Below are positions 27,540-36,742 of a DNA stretch of 64,000 bases, piece after piece. Origin of the DNA: an uncultured Bizionia sp. (GTDB taxonomy: Bacteria > Bacteroidota > Bacteroidia > Flavobacteriales > Flavobacteriaceae); contig CANMCF010000002.1 in assembly GCA_947496215.1 (NCBI GenBank), positions 62,001 to 126,000 on the forward strand. The letters run 5' to 3'. How positions within the stretch are numbered: position 1 is the stretch's first letter; every line of letters starts with the position of its first letter. The translations under genes were made by a program, and so were the position numbers. The notes under the pieces were generated by a model. That model did no database searches. It was not told where the DNA came from and saw only the letters and a list, made by a program, of their open reading frames with translations.

Positions 27540-28217
27540 ATGAAAAAGTTGATTGTTTTGGTTCTCGTCTTGGTTACTTTTTTTGGTTGTGGCGAAGAAC
27601 TGGAATTTAATACACCTTCTTTTCAAGCCAAAAAAGATGGGAATTTATGGGAAGCTGTAACCTACAGAGCTAATATAGACAACTCAGGTGTTTTAACCAT
27701 CGTTGGTTCAGATAATTTCGAAACCGTTACATTGGTCGTGAACTCTGTGTCAATCGGGCTGCATAATGTAGTAACCACAACATCTTCAGCTTCGCTCTTG
27801 GATGTGAATAATATGAATTGGTCTACGGACAACACCCCTGATCCTAGTGTTCAGATATACCCAGCAGATGGTATGATAGACTTGAAAGAAGTTGATATGG
27901 AAGCAGGGACTGTGTCTGGAGAATTTTACTTCAATGCATTCAATGAATCTGGACTATCTTCAATAAACTTCAATCAAGGCTTTTTTCACAATGTTCCTCT
28001 TGGAGGGGCAATAACAACAGATCCAGGTGTAACGTGTAACGATGCTAATGCAACTGTAGCAGCAACATTAATCAATTACAATGCTGCAGATCCAATGGAT
28101 GCAAACTTTGAAACTGTGTGCAATGCCTATAAAACGGCCTTGGAAACACAAATAACGGCTTGCGGTGATGTAGGTGGAACCATACAGGCAACGATAGATG
28201 GTCTGACTTGTATGTAA
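27540..28217 (+). CDS. DUF6252 family lipoprotein
   Basis: The 225-residue protein starts at the ATG at 27540, giving a lipoprotein signal with the lipobox TFFGC (Cys near residue 17). The following FNTPSFQAKKDGNLWEA segment is the signature of DUF6252, a Bacteroidetes family of unknown role with an extracellular-type beta-rich fold. The C-terminal third carries four Cys residues (positions near 162, 187, 203 and 225), which suggests disulfides outside the cytoplasm. Earlier in-frame start at 27477 is rejected because it would bury the signal sequence. It is monocistronic. Confidence 0.82.
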   Translation: MKKLIVLVLVLVTFFGCGEELEFNTPSFQAKKDGNLWEAVTYRANIDNSGVLTIVGSDNFETVTLVVNSVSIGLHNVVTTTSSASLLDVNNMNWSTDNTPDPSVQIYPADGMIDLKEVDMEAGTVSGEFYFNAFNESGLSSINFNQGFFHNVPLGGAITTDPGVTCNDANATVAATLINYNAADPMDANFETVCNAYKTALETQITACGDVGGTIQATIDGLTCM

Positions 28218-28244
28218 TAGAGTTAAGACAATGAAAACATACGA

Positions 28245-28278
28245 AGCGCAATCTGAAATTTCAGATTGCGCTTTTTTT
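28245..28278 (+). terminator. Intrinsic terminator of the DUF6252 gene
   Basis: A perfect 28-base palindrome (28245-28272) followed by seven T residues lies 28 bases after the stop codon. Confidence 0.95.
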
Positions 28279-28333
28279 GTATTATAATTTTATAAAAAGG
28301 AATTAGTATTGGAGCATAGATGAAAATAGTATT

Positions 28334-28359
28334 AAAACCAATGCAAGACATTGGTTTTT
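28334..28359 (+). terminator. Second terminator upstream of dnaE
   Basis: A perfect 10-bp stem (28334-28343 with 28349-28358) with a 5-nt loop and T-run lies about 60 bases past the first terminator. The pair insulates dnaE from the DUF6252 gene. Confidence 0.75.
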
Positions 28360-28424
28360 ATATGTTTACAACTGTTTATAACTTTCGCTTTCAAAAGAAA
28401 CAATTTTACGTATTTTTATATGCT

Positions 28425-28440
28425 GAGATTTTGAAATCTC
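28425..28440 (+). promoter_or_regulatory. Palindrome in the dnaE upstream region
   Basis: GAGATTT-TG-AAATCTC (7-bp arms) lies 35 bases before the dnaE start. It could be an operator or a leader hairpin; no regulator is indicated by the neighbours. Confidence 0.35.
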
Positions 28441-28474
28441 AATCCTCTCAAAAACAAACATCTAAAGACAAGGA

Positions 28475-31400
28475 ATGTACTTAATATTCGATACGGAAAC
28501 CACAGGGCTGCCAAAAAGGTGGGATGCACCAATTACAGATACGGACAATTGGCCACGTTGTATTCAGATTGCATGGCAATTGCATGATGAGATGGGGAAT
28601 TGTATCGAAAGTGAAGATTATTTGGTCAAGCCAGAGGGTTTCAACATACCATATGATGCTGAGAAGATTCACGGTATTTCCACAGAATTGGCTCAAGAGC
28701 AAGGAGTCCTTTTGTCTGAGGTGTTGGAAAAATTTAATATTGCATTAAGCAAAACCAAATTTGTGGTTGGACAAAATGTTAAGTTCGACCTTAACATCAT
28801 GGGTGCTGAATTTTGTAGGGAAGATGTAGTTAATCCCCTACAAGAGTTGCCTGTCTTGGACACATGTACGGAGCATACGGCCAACCTATGTCAAATACCG
28901 GGAGGGAGATACGGTAAGTTCAAATTGCCGACACTTTCAGAATTGCACAAATTCCTATTTGGAGATGGTTTTGCAGAAGCACATAATGCAACTGCCGATG
29001 TAGAGGCCACGACCCGCTGTTTTTTCGAGTTAATACGTAAAGAACAATATACTGAGGAGCAATTAGACGTTGAACCAGATTATTTCAAACGTTTTTCTGA
29101 AGCCAATCCGCAACCTATAAAACTCATAGGTTTAAAGCATATTAATCTTAAGCGCGAAAGCGCCAAGATCAACAAGCGTATGCAGGAAGCGGATACAGGA
29201 GGTGTATCCGAAGCGGAAATAAAAGAGAACATACAAGATTTACAAGATGTTGATTTTGTGCATTTGCACAATCATTCACAATTCTCCGTACTGCAATCGA
29301 CAATGAGTGTGGTAGATTTGGTGACGGTAGCAGCCAAGAACAATATGTCCGCAGTGGCCTTGACTGACCATGCGAATATGATGGGAGCCTTTCATTTTGT
29401 CAATGCAGCCAATAAGCACAACAAGGGAGCAAAAGCAAAAATCAAGGAAGCTCTAGAAAAAGGGGAAACACCAACGGTAAAAGAAATAAAACCCATCATC
29501 GGATGTGAGTTCTTTGTTTGTGAAGACCACTTGGACAAGACCAGAAAAGACAATGGTTACCAAATCGTACTTTTGGCAAAGAACAAGAATGGCTATCATA
29601 ATCTTGCCAAGTTATCGTCACATGCCTTTGTAAACGGGTTTTATTATGTACCTAGGATTGACAAGAAGTTGATACAAGAATACAAAGAAGATTTAATTGT
29701 ATTGACTGGAAACCTGTATGGAGAGGTGCCAAGCAAGGTTTTGAATATTGGTGAAAATCAAGCAGAAGAAGCTTTGTTATGGTGGAAAAATGAATTTGGG
29801 GAGGATTTGTATGTCGAGTTGATGCGTCATGATCAAGAAGATGAAAATCGTGTAAATCCAACACTTCTCAAGCTTGCAAGAAAACACGAGGTGAAACTTG
29901 TTGCGACAAACAATACATATTACGCCAATCAGAAAGATGCTAACGCACATGACATCCTGTTATGTGTGAAAGAAGGGGAAAAGCAAGCGACACCAATAGG
30001 AAGGGGAAGAGGGTATCGTTATGGGTTGCCAAACAAAGACTATTACTTCAAGTCTGCCGATGAAATGAAAAATTCCTTCAAGGATGTTCCGGAAGCCATT
30101 TCCAACATTCAAGAAGTTGTTGACAAAGTAGAAGGCTATCAACTGGCTAGAGATGTATTGTTACCTGCCTTTGATATTCCTGAGAAGTTTGTACATGAAG
30201 AAGATGACAAAGATGGAGGCAAGAGAGGAGAAAATGCTTTTTTAAGACATTTGACCTATGAAGGAGCAAAGAAGCGTTATGGTGAAGAGTTGTCCGAAGA
30301 CGTTACGGAACGTTTGGATTTTGAGCTGGAAGTTATTGAGAAAACAGGGTATCCAGGTTATTTCCTGATTGTAGAGGATTTTATTAGAGAAGCTAGGAAT
30401 ATGGATGTATCGGTAGGGCCAGGACGTGGTTCTGCAGCCGGATCCGTAGTTGCATATTGTCTTTGGATCACCAACATAGATCCAATGAAGTACAATCTAC
30501 TTTTTGAGCGTTTTCTTAATCCAGATCGTGTGAGCATGCCAGATATCGATATCGATTTCGACGATGAAGGTAGAAGCCGCGTCATGGATTACGTGATAGA
30601 GAAATATGGAAGCAATCAGGTGGCACAAATCATTACATATGGTACCATGGCTGCGAAATCTTCCATTAGGGATACAGCTCGTGTATTGGATTTGCCATTG
30701 TTTGATGCCGATCGCATTGCAAAACTGATTCCTAACATGTCTAAGCTGAAGAAGATTTTCGGTGCAGACGAAAAGGGATTGAAAAGCATGTTTAGATCCG
30801 AGGAGTTGGAGAAGGTCAACGAACTTTTAAATATTTCCGAAGGAGAAGATCTGCAAGCAGAGACTTTAAATCTGGCTAGATCATTGGAAGGCTCGGTACG
30901 TAATACTGGAATTCATGCTTGTGGAGTAATTATCACACCAGACGACATCACCAAGTTCGTACCAGTATCTACCGCCAAAGATTCCGACTTGTACGTTACG
31001 CAATTCGATAACTCGGTGGTTGAGGATGCTGGGCTATTGAAAATGGATTTCTTGGGGTTGAAGACTTTGACCCTGATCAAGGATACGGTAAAAATAGTAA
31101 AGGCAAAACATGATGTCTTGTTAGATCCAGATAACTTTGCCTTGGATGATGTAAAGACCTACGAGTTGTTCCAGCGAGGAGAAACGGTAGGAGTGTTCCA
31201 ATATGAATCTCCTGGGATGCAAAAACACCTCAAGGATTTAAAACCTACGGTGTTTGACGATTTAATAGCCATGAATGCCTTGTATCGTCCTGGGCCAATG
31301 GAATACATTCCTAGTTTCGTTCGTAGAAAACATGGAGATGAAGACATAGAATACGATCTTCCTGCAATGGAGGAGTATTTGAAGGAGACCTATGGTATTA

Positions 31401-32863
31401 CCGTTTATCAAGAGCAAGTAATGTTATTGTCCCAAAAGCTGGCGGACTTTACAAAAGGTGAAGCCGATGTCTTGCGTAAGGCGATGGGTAAAAAACAAAT
31501 TGCAGTTCTCGACAAGATGAAACCAAAATTCATAGAGCAAGCTAGTGCAAATGGTCACGATGCAAAAAAGCTGGAGAAGATATGGAAGGATTGGGAAGCC
31601 TTTGCTAGTTATGCCTTTAACAAGTCACACTCTACCTGTTATGCTTGGATTGCATATCAAACGGCATATTTGAAAGCACATTACCCTGCTGAATATATGG
31701 CAGCTGTACTTTCCAACAACATGAACGATATCAAGCAGGTCACATTCTTCATGGAAGAATGCAAGCGGATGAAATTGGATGTGCTTGGCCCAGATGTAAA
31801 CGAGTCATTTTACAAGTTTTCCGTAAATCAAGACAATGCAGTTCGTTTTGGAATGGGAGCCATAAAAGGAGTAGGACATGGAGCAGTGATGACCATTGTG
31901 GAGAATAGAAAGAAGGATGGCCCATATAAATCTATTTTTGACATCTCCAAGAGAATAGATTTGCGTGCAGCCAACAAAAAAGCATTCGAAAATTTGGCAT
32001 TGGCAGGCGGGTTTGATTGTTTTTCGGATACACATAGAGCACAGTATTTTCATAAGGAAGGAAGTGATTTGACCTTTTTGGAGAAAGCGATCAAGTATGG
32101 TGCAAAGCATCAGGAAAATGAAAATTCGGCTCAGGTAAGTTTGTTTGGAGAGGCAAGTGACGTACAAATTGAAGAACCACAAGTACCACCTTGTGAAACT
32201 TGGGGGACAATGGAGAAATTGGCTCAGGAGAGAGAGGTCGTTGGAATCTATATTTCTGGCCACCCATTGGATGATTTTAGAACAGAAATGAAATCCTTTT
32301 GTACTGGAACCATTGCCTATTTCAATGATTTGGCACCTCATGTAAACAAAGAAATAACTTTTGGGGGTGTTGTTACCGATGTGCAGCATCGTGTAAGCAA
32401 ACAGGGAAAAGGTTGGGCATTGTTCACTATTGAGGACTATACCGATTCGTATGAGTTTCGCATTTTTGGGGAGGAATATCTAAAGCATCGTCACTTTTTG
32501 ATGCAAAACAATTTTGTTCATGTCAAATCTTTCGTTAGAGAAGGATGGATAAACAAGGATACAGGAAAGAGGAGTGATCCTAGACTTCAATTCAATAGCT
32601 TTCAATTGTTACATGACGTCATGGAGAAAAATGTCAGAAAACTATCCATTCAATTGAATATAAAAGAATTGGAATCTGATAAAATCAAAAGATTGAAAGA
32701 GTTGATTTCCATGCACCCAGGAAGTCATTTGCTCAATTTTCTAATTTATGAGAATAGAGATAAGATAAAATTGGAGATGCCTAGTCGTAAACAAAAGGTT
32801 AAAGTTTCACAAGAGTTGTTGTCTGAATTGGAAGAACAACAAATACTTTATAAATTGAATTGA
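28475..32863 (+). CDS. dnaE: DNA polymerase III subunit alpha fused to an exonuclease
   Basis: The 1462-residue replicative polymerase is about 300 residues longer than E. coli DnaE because residues 1-190 form a DnaQ-like DEDDh 3'-5' exonuclease (FDTETTG at residue 5, a Val-Gly-Gln-Asn-Val-Lys-Phe-Asp segment near 103, HNATADVEA near 170). Then come the PHP domain (HLHNHSQFS near 263), the polymerase core (GPGRGSAAGS near 649, catalytic PDIDIDFDD near 689), the helix-hairpin-helix region and an OB-fold (EITFGGVVTDVQ near 1291). Proofreading is thus built into the polymerase chain. It overlaps the next gene by 1 base (TGATG). Confidence 0.97.
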   Translation: MYLIFDTETTGLPKRWDAPITDTDNWPRCIQIAWQLHDEMGNCIESEDYLVKPEGFNIPYDAEKIHGISTELAQEQGVLLSEVLEKFNIALSKTKFVVGQNVKFDLNIMGAEFCREDVVNPLQELPVLDTCTEHTANLCQIPGGRYGKFKLPTLSELHKFLFGDGFAEAHNATADVEATTRCFFELIRKEQYTEEQLDVEPDYFKRFSEANPQPIKLIGLKHINLKRESAKINKRMQEADTGGVSEAEIKENIQDLQDVDFVHLHNHSQFSVLQSTMSVVDLVTVAAKNNMSAVALTDHANMMGAFHFVNAANKHNKGAKAKIKEALEKGETPTVKEIKPIIGCEFFVCEDHLDKTRKDNGYQIVLLAKNKNGYHNLAKLSSHAFVNGFYYVPRIDKKLIQEYKEDLIVLTGNLYGEVPSKVLNIGENQAEEALLWWKNEFGEDLYVELMRHDQEDENRVNPTLLKLARKHEVKLVATNNTYYANQKDANAHDILLCVKEGEKQATPIGRGRGYRYGLPNKDYYFKSADEMKNSFKDVPEAISNIQEVVDKVEGYQLARDVLLPAFDIPEKFVHEEDDKDGGKRGENAFLRHLTYEGAKKRYGEELSEDVTERLDFELEVIEKTGYPGYFLIVEDFIREARNMDVSVGPGRGSAAGSVVAYCLWITNIDPMKYNLLFERFLNPDRVSMPDIDIDFDDEGRSRVMDYVIEKYGSNQVAQIITYGTMAAKSSIRDTARVLDLPLFDADRIAKLIPNMSKLKKIFGADEKGLKSMFRSEELEKVNELLNISEGEDLQAETLNLARSLEGSVRNTGIHACGVIITPDDITKFVPVSTAKDSDLYVTQFDNSVVEDAGLLKMDFLGLKTLTLIKDTVKIVKAKHDVLLDPDNFALDDVKTYELFQRGETVGVFQYESPGMQKHLKDLKPTVFDDLIAMNALYRPGPMEYIPSFVRRKHGDEDIEYDLPAMEEYLKETYGITVYQEQVMLLSQKLADFTKGEADVLRKAMGKKQIAVLDKMKPKFIEQASANGHDAKKLEKIWKDWEAFASYAFNKSHSTCYAWIAYQTAYLKAHYPAEYMAAVLSNNMNDIKQVTFFMEECKRMKLDVLGPDVNESFYKFSVNQDNAVRFGMGAIKGVGHGAVMTIVENRKKDGPYKSIFDISKRIDLRAANKKAFENLALAGGFDCFSDTHRAQYFHKEGSDLTFLEKAIKYGAKHQENENSAQVSLFGEASDVQIEEPQVPPCETWGTMEKLAQEREVVGIYISGHPLDDFRTEMKSFCTGTIAYFNDLAPHVNKEITFGGVVTDVQHRVSKQGKGWALFTIEDYTDSYEFRIFGEEYLKHRHFLMQNNFVHVKSFVREGWINKDTGKRSDPRLQFNSFQLLHDVMEKNVRKLSIQLNIKELESDKIKRLKELISMHPGSHLLNFLIYENRDKIKLEMPSRKQKVKVSQELLSELEEQQILYKLN

Positions 32864-34011
32864 TGAAGCGCAGTGCAATAGCAAGTGTTTTCATTCTTTT
32901 GTTTTTTTCGATGGGAAGTTGTAAAAAAGAAAACAATAAAACGACCTCCGAAACAAATAGGACTCAAACTTTTCAAAATGTCTTAGATTCCATTTATTCA
33001 GAACACAAAGAAGCCTTGGGTTTGATGGTTCATATTGAAGCATCAAATAAAGGCATATCTTGGAGTGGAGCAGTAGGAGTTTCCAACAAAAAGACAAAAG
33101 CACCAATAGGAAAAGAGCAACCCGCATTAATCGCAAGCAATACCAAAACCTTCGTTGCCGTAGCCATCTTGAAGTTAATAGAAGAAGGAGAAGTGAAACT
33201 GGATGATCCTATTTTTAAATTCTTATCACACAATTCCAAGATTGTATTGGGGAAAAGTGGTTATGACGTTTATGATATTACCATAAGGAATCTATTATCA
33301 CATACGAGTGGGATTTTTGACTATGCCGGAACAGACAAGTACATGCAACGGATAAAAACAGAACCAAGGCATAGATGGACAAGGGATGAGCAAATTCAAT
33401 TGGCAATGTCTATAGGCAGACCCTTGGGTATTGCAGGTGATGTCTTTGCCTATTCAGATACAAACTACTTGTTGTTGACGGAAATTATTGAAACCATCAC
33501 CAAAAGGGAGTTTTATCTTGCAATACGAGATTTGATAGATTACAAATCATTAGGGATGGATGCAACTTGGTTTTCCACTCTTGAGAATCATCCGGATAAT
33601 GTAGGTTCTATGGTATATCAATACGTCACATCCGAAGGTTTGAACAACCATATGATAGATCATTCCTTCGATTTGTATGGAGGAGGAGGCATAGCTTCGA
33701 CTACAAAAGATTTGGCAATGTTTTTGTTCTATTTGTTTAACGGGAAGATTTTTAAAAACCCAAAAACATTGGATTTGATATTTATCAAGGCTACTCCAAA
33801 AGAACCTATGCAAGGAGATTATTATTTAGGGATGTCTTCAGTGGATTTTAGTGGGGTAAGAGGTTATGGACACAGCGGATTTTGGGGAACAACGGTCAAT
33901 TATTTCCCAGAATTGAATGCATCCATATCCGTCTTCGTCTTGGAAAGGGACAAAAGGCATTTGAGAGTAGATTTGAACAAAGCACTTTTGAATGCTTTGA
34001 AAAAATATTAG
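32863..34011 (+). CDS. Beta-lactamase-fold serine hydrolase lipoprotein
   Basis: The 382-residue protein has a lipoprotein signal (FFSMGSC, Cys near residue 20) and a class C beta-lactamase/D-Ala-D-Ala carboxypeptidase fold. The nucleophile motif Ser-x-x-Lys is SNTK near residue 91, the tyrosine motif reads YSD (near 197) where the family usually has YxN, and a GHSGFWG segment near 337 replaces the KTG triad. It is probably a periplasmic peptidase or esterase, not a resistance enzyme. It begins inside the dnaE stop codon, which suggests coupled translation. Confidence 0.87.
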   Translation: MKRSAIASVFILLFFSMGSCKKENNKTTSETNRTQTFQNVLDSIYSEHKEALGLMVHIEASNKGISWSGAVGVSNKKTKAPIGKEQPALIASNTKTFVAVAILKLIEEGEVKLDDPIFKFLSHNSKIVLGKSGYDVYDITIRNLLSHTSGIFDYAGTDKYMQRIKTEPRHRWTRDEQIQLAMSIGRPLGIAGDVFAYSDTNYLLLTEIIETITKREFYLAIRDLIDYKSLGMDATWFSTLENHPDNVGSMVYQYVTSEGLNNHMIDHSFDLYGGGGIASTTKDLAMFLFYLFNGKIFKNPKTLDLIFIKATPKEPMQGDYYLGMSSVDFSGVRGYGHSGFWGTTVNYFPELNASISVFVLERDKRHLRVDLNKALLNALKKY

Positions 34012-34130
34012 GCTCCTATCTCTTGCTGTCCAAATGTTGCATTAATCGAGGTAAAGAATACCTGTTAGGCAATAGTTGAGGTTTAAAATGTTTTGCATAG
34101 TCCTTATTTTTGTTGCCAATAGCATGGTGT

Positions 34131-34460
34131 CTAACTGTTTTTGGATGTACTCAAGTACTCTCCCAGATTGTCCAAGGCGTCGTCCCAGTATTGTTCATAG
34201 AATTTCATCCATTTGTTTATCTCTTTCAATGGTTTGGCATTGGCATTGCAAAAACGCTCACGACCTTTGTTGTCTATTTGGACCAAACCAGCATCTTCCA
34301 AGGTTTTGATATGCTTGGTGACACCTTGTCTACTAATTTCAAATTGATTTGATATTTGGGTAATGGACAAAGCCGAAGTGGCGATCACCAATGCGTGAAA
34401 AATATCACGCCTGGTAGGATCTGCAATAGCTTTGAAGAGTTTTGTGATTCTATCCTGCAT
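34131..34460 (-). CDS. ArsR-family winged-helix repressor
   Basis: The 109-residue protein is an ArsR/SmtB-type winged helix (LFKAIADPTRRDIFHAL, then ISRQGVTKHIKTLEDAGLV recognition region near residue 43). It lacks the CxC metal motif of ArsR proper. Its gene overlaps by 11 bases the AHSA1 gene upstream, a common pair in which an ArsR protein controls a SRPBCC-domain partner. Two GCAAC/GTTGC palindromes in front of the pair are its likely operators. Confidence 0.9.
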   Translation of the reverse strand: MQDRITKLFKAIADPTRRDIFHALVIATSALSITQISNQFEISRQGVTKHIKTLEDAGLVQIDNKGRERFCNANAKPLKEINKWMKFYEQYWDDALDNLGEYLSTSKNS

Positions 34461-34881
34461 TGACTTCTTTTTTTAGATAATCAAGTAAACCATAGATGCA
34501 TCCATCCCATCCACCATCAAAGCTTTCAAACATTTTTACTGCTGTGTCTCCAGCGTAATTGGAGATTCCCGAATGCTCCAGACATAGTTTTGTTCCACCA
34601 TCTTCCATTGACTCCAAGTTCCATTTGACTGTAGTTTCCGTGCTTGTGTTTTCTACGATCCAAGTATACACTAGGGTATAAGGAGACGATTCTTTTACCT
34701 CACCTGTTATGGTCAAACAGCCTTTGTCCTCACTAGCCGTAAAAGTATACTTGTAACCTTTTTCGGCTTTAAAATCTGCTTTGATGAACCAAGTGGATAT
34801 TTCTTCCGCTTTGGTTATGGCATTCCAAATGACATCGATGTTTTGTGTAAATACTCTTTCTTTCTTGATTAGATCCTTCAT
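34450..34881 (-). CDS. AHSA1/SRPBCC domain protein
   Basis: The 143-residue protein (ATG at 34881) is an AHSA1-type START/SRPBCC domain, with VWNAITKAEEISTWF near the N-terminus and a C-terminal FDGGWDGCIYGLLDYLKK helix. Such domains form a deep hydrophobic cavity that binds small ligands or client proteins. An upstream extension to 34980 is rejected because it would run through the promoter and both operators. It is translationally coupled to the ArsR gene. Confidence 0.88.
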   Translation of the reverse strand: MKDLIKKERVFTQNIDVIWNAITKAEEISTWFIKADFKAEKGYKYTFTASEDKGCLTITGEVKESSPYTLVYTWIVENTSTETTVKWNLESMEDGGTKLCLEHSGISNYAGDTAVKMFESFDGGWDGCIYGLLDYLKKEVNAG

Positions 34882-34904
34882 TGTATGTGTTTTAAAATTA
34901 ATAT

Positions 34905-34965
34905 GCAACTTTGTGGTTGCTAAACTAAAAACTATTTTTGATATACGCAACTTTTGGGTTGCGTA
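34905..34965 (-). promoter_or_regulatory. Two palindromic operators before the AHSA1-ArsR operon
   Basis: Site 1 at 34905-34920 is GCAAC-N6-GTTGC; site 2 at 34944-34965 is TACGCAAC-N6-GTTGCGTA. Both share the same arms and the same 6-base spacer, with centres 42 bases apart (four helical turns). They lie 24-85 bases upstream of the AHSA1 start, where the promoter must be. Autoregulation by the ArsR protein is the simplest explanation. Confidence 0.7.
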
Positions 34966-35164
34966 ATTTTTAGAATTCACTTCGATACTTTGGGATAGAG
35001 CTATGTTTTGAGAATTAAGAAGAAGCTTAAAGTGTCATTTCAGCATAATAAAACAAAACAATAAGACAATAGGTAAAACAAATTGTCAGGTTGTAAGCTT
35101 TGGCAAAATTTTTGACTAATATTGCATATTAACTTGAAGTAGAACACAATTAAATTATAATATT

Positions 35165-35482
35165 ATGGCATTAGAAATCACAGATGCAAACTTTGAAGAA
35201 ACAGTATTGAAAAGCGATAAGCCAGTAATGGTGGATTTTTGGGCAGCTTGGTGTGGTCCGTGTAGAATGGTTGGGCCAATCATTGATCAAATTAGTGAAG
35301 AGTACGATGGTAAAGCTGTTGTAGGTAAATTGGATGTAGATGCAAATCAAGAATTCGCAGCTAAATATGGAGTAAGAAACATACCGACAGTTCTGGTTTT
35401 TCAAAATGGGGAAGTAGTAGGTCGTCAAGTGGGAGTAGCTCCTAAGAATGCTTATTCTGAAGCTATAGATGCGCTTTTGTAG
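35165..35482 (+). CDS. trxA: Thioredoxin
   Basis: The 105-residue protein is a canonical cytosolic thioredoxin: active site WCGPC with Cys30 and Cys33, buried Asp in MVDFWAAW, and the cis-proline segment RNIPTVLVF near residue 75. It reduces protein disulfides using electrons from thioredoxin reductase. It is monocistronic, with a TAATATTG near-consensus -7 box at 35117-35124 and a strong terminator. Confidence 0.97.
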   Translation: MALEITDANFEETVLKSDKPVMVDFWAAWCGPCRMVGPIIDQISEEYDGKAVVGKLDVDANQEFAAKYGVRNIPTVLVFQNGEVVGRQVGVAPKNAYSEAIDALL

Positions 35483-35505
35483 CATATAGTTCATAAAGAA
35501 TTGAT

Positions 35506-35536
35506 AAAAGGTTTGCCTATACGGCAAACCTTTTTT
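35506..35536 (+). terminator. Intrinsic terminator of trxA
   Basis: A perfect 12-bp stem (35506-35517 with 35523-35534), 5-nt loop and T-run lie 23 bases past the stop codon. Confidence 0.95.
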
Positions 35537-35594
35537 AGTTTAGGCTGATATATCGATACGATCGTGTCAAGAATTGTCTGAAAGACTGATAAAA

Positions 35595-36524
35595 ATGAAT
35601 TTACAAGAAGAACTTAATAAAGCCGGCGGATTTAAAAACTTGGAGCATTTGGCAAAACAGGTGGTAGAGGGTTTCATCTCTGGAATGCATAAAAGTCCAT
35701 TTCATGGGTTTTCGGCAGAATTCGCTGAACATAAGATTTACAATCAGGGAGAAAGTACAAGGCATATAGATTGGAAGCTTTTTGCGAAAACAGATAAATT
35801 ATATACCAAGCGCTATGACGACGAAACCAATTTGCGATGCCATATTATCTTGGACAATAGTAGCTCGATGCATTACCCTGAAATGAATGGTTTCTCCCTT
35901 GAGAATTTAAACAAGATAAGTTTCTCGGCTTTGGCTTCTGCTTCTTTGATGCATATTCTAAAGAAACAAAGGGATGCCATAGGTTTAAGTATCTATAGTG
36001 ATGCTTACGATTTTTATGCTTCTGAAAAGGGAAGTGAGCGTCACCATCAAATGTTGTTGGCTCAATTGAGCAATAGTGTCATTTCAAAACCTTTGAACAA
36101 GAAGACGGAAACTTACAAGTACTTGCATCAAATCGCTGAGAAGATACATAGACGTTCCCTGATTTTTGTATTCACGGATATGTTTCAAACCGAAACAGAT
36201 GAAGATAAGTTATTTGAAGCATTGCGACATTTAAAGCACAACAAGCATGAAGTAGTCTTATTTCATGTGTTTGATAAGAGCAAAGAACTCACTTTTGACT
36301 TCGATAACAAACCAAAACGATTTGTGGATGTGGAAACAGGAGAATTTATCAACTTGTATTCTGATTCGTTAAAAGAAAATTATGAAAAGCTAGTGAAGAG
36401 CTATTTTGAGGACTTGCGGATAAAATGTGGTCAAAACAAAATCAAATATGTTGAGGCTGACATAAATAGAAGTTTTGATTCTATTTTGACGACATATATG
36501 GTAGAACGCCAAAAATTTATTTAG
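35595..36524 (+). CDS. DUF58/von Willebrand A-type domain protein
   Basis: The 309-residue protein contains the DUF58 signature GESTRHIDWKLFAKTDKLY near residue 58 and a vWA-like region (CHIILDNSSSMHYPE near residue 89, with a DxSxS-type metal site). DUF58 proteins usually act with MoxR ATPases and Bat proteins, which are not adjacent here. The ATG at 35595 gives the family N-terminus; an upstream in-frame TTG is rejected. Confidence 0.9.
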   Translation: MNLQEELNKAGGFKNLEHLAKQVVEGFISGMHKSPFHGFSAEFAEHKIYNQGESTRHIDWKLFAKTDKLYTKRYDDETNLRCHIILDNSSSMHYPEMNGFSLENLNKISFSALASASLMHILKKQRDAIGLSIYSDAYDFYASEKGSERHHQMLLAQLSNSVISKPLNKKTETYKYLHQIAEKIHRRSLIFVFTDMFQTETDEDKLFEALRHLKHNKHEVVLFHVFDKSKELTFDFDNKPKRFVDVETGEFINLYSDSLKENYEKLVKSYFEDLRIKCGQNKIKYVEADINRSFDSILTTYMVERQKFI

Positions 36525-36555
36525 TGATATTTTTTCAAAAAAAATCAAAAAAAGG

Positions 36556-36586
36556 TTTGTCATATTGAAATAGGAGTGTATATTTG
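36556..36586 (+). promoter_or_regulatory. Consensus promoter of tRNA-Asp
   Basis: TTTG at 36556-36559, a 19-base spacer and TATATTTG at 36579-36586 form a perfect Bacteroidetes sigma-ABfr promoter. The tRNA begins 18 bases after the -7 box. Confidence 0.85.
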
Positions 36587-36603
36587 CACTCGCAATAAGC
36601 AAC

Positions 36604-36677
36604 GGTCTGGTAGTTCAGTTGGTTAGAATACCTGCCTGTCACGCAGGGGGTCGCGGGTTCGAGTCCCGTCCAGACCG
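36604..36677 (+). tRNA. tRNA-Asp (GTC)
   Basis: A 74-nt cloverleaf with a perfect 7-bp acceptor stem (GGTCTGG with CCAGACC), G73 discriminator, anticodon stem CCTGC/GCAGG around loop CTGTCAC (anticodon GTC), and T-loop GGTTCGAGTCC. The CCA end is not encoded. G73 and the GTC anticodon both identify an aspartate tRNA. Confidence 0.98.
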
Positions 36678-36690
36678 CGAAATTGCTAAA

Positions 36691-36717
36691 AAGCTCCAAG
36701 AGATTGGAGCTTTTTTT
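36691..36717 (+). terminator. Intrinsic terminator after tRNA-Asp
   Basis: A 9-bp stem (36691-36699 with 36704-36712) with a GAGA loop and seven T residues lies 13 bases past the tRNA. Confidence 0.93.
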
Positions 36718-36742
36718 GGCAAATGATTTTAGTTGTGTTGTT

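Noticed and set aside
34882-34980. N-terminal extension of the AHSA1 protein
   Set aside because: It would run through both operators and the expected promoter; the ATG at 34881 gives the family N-terminus.
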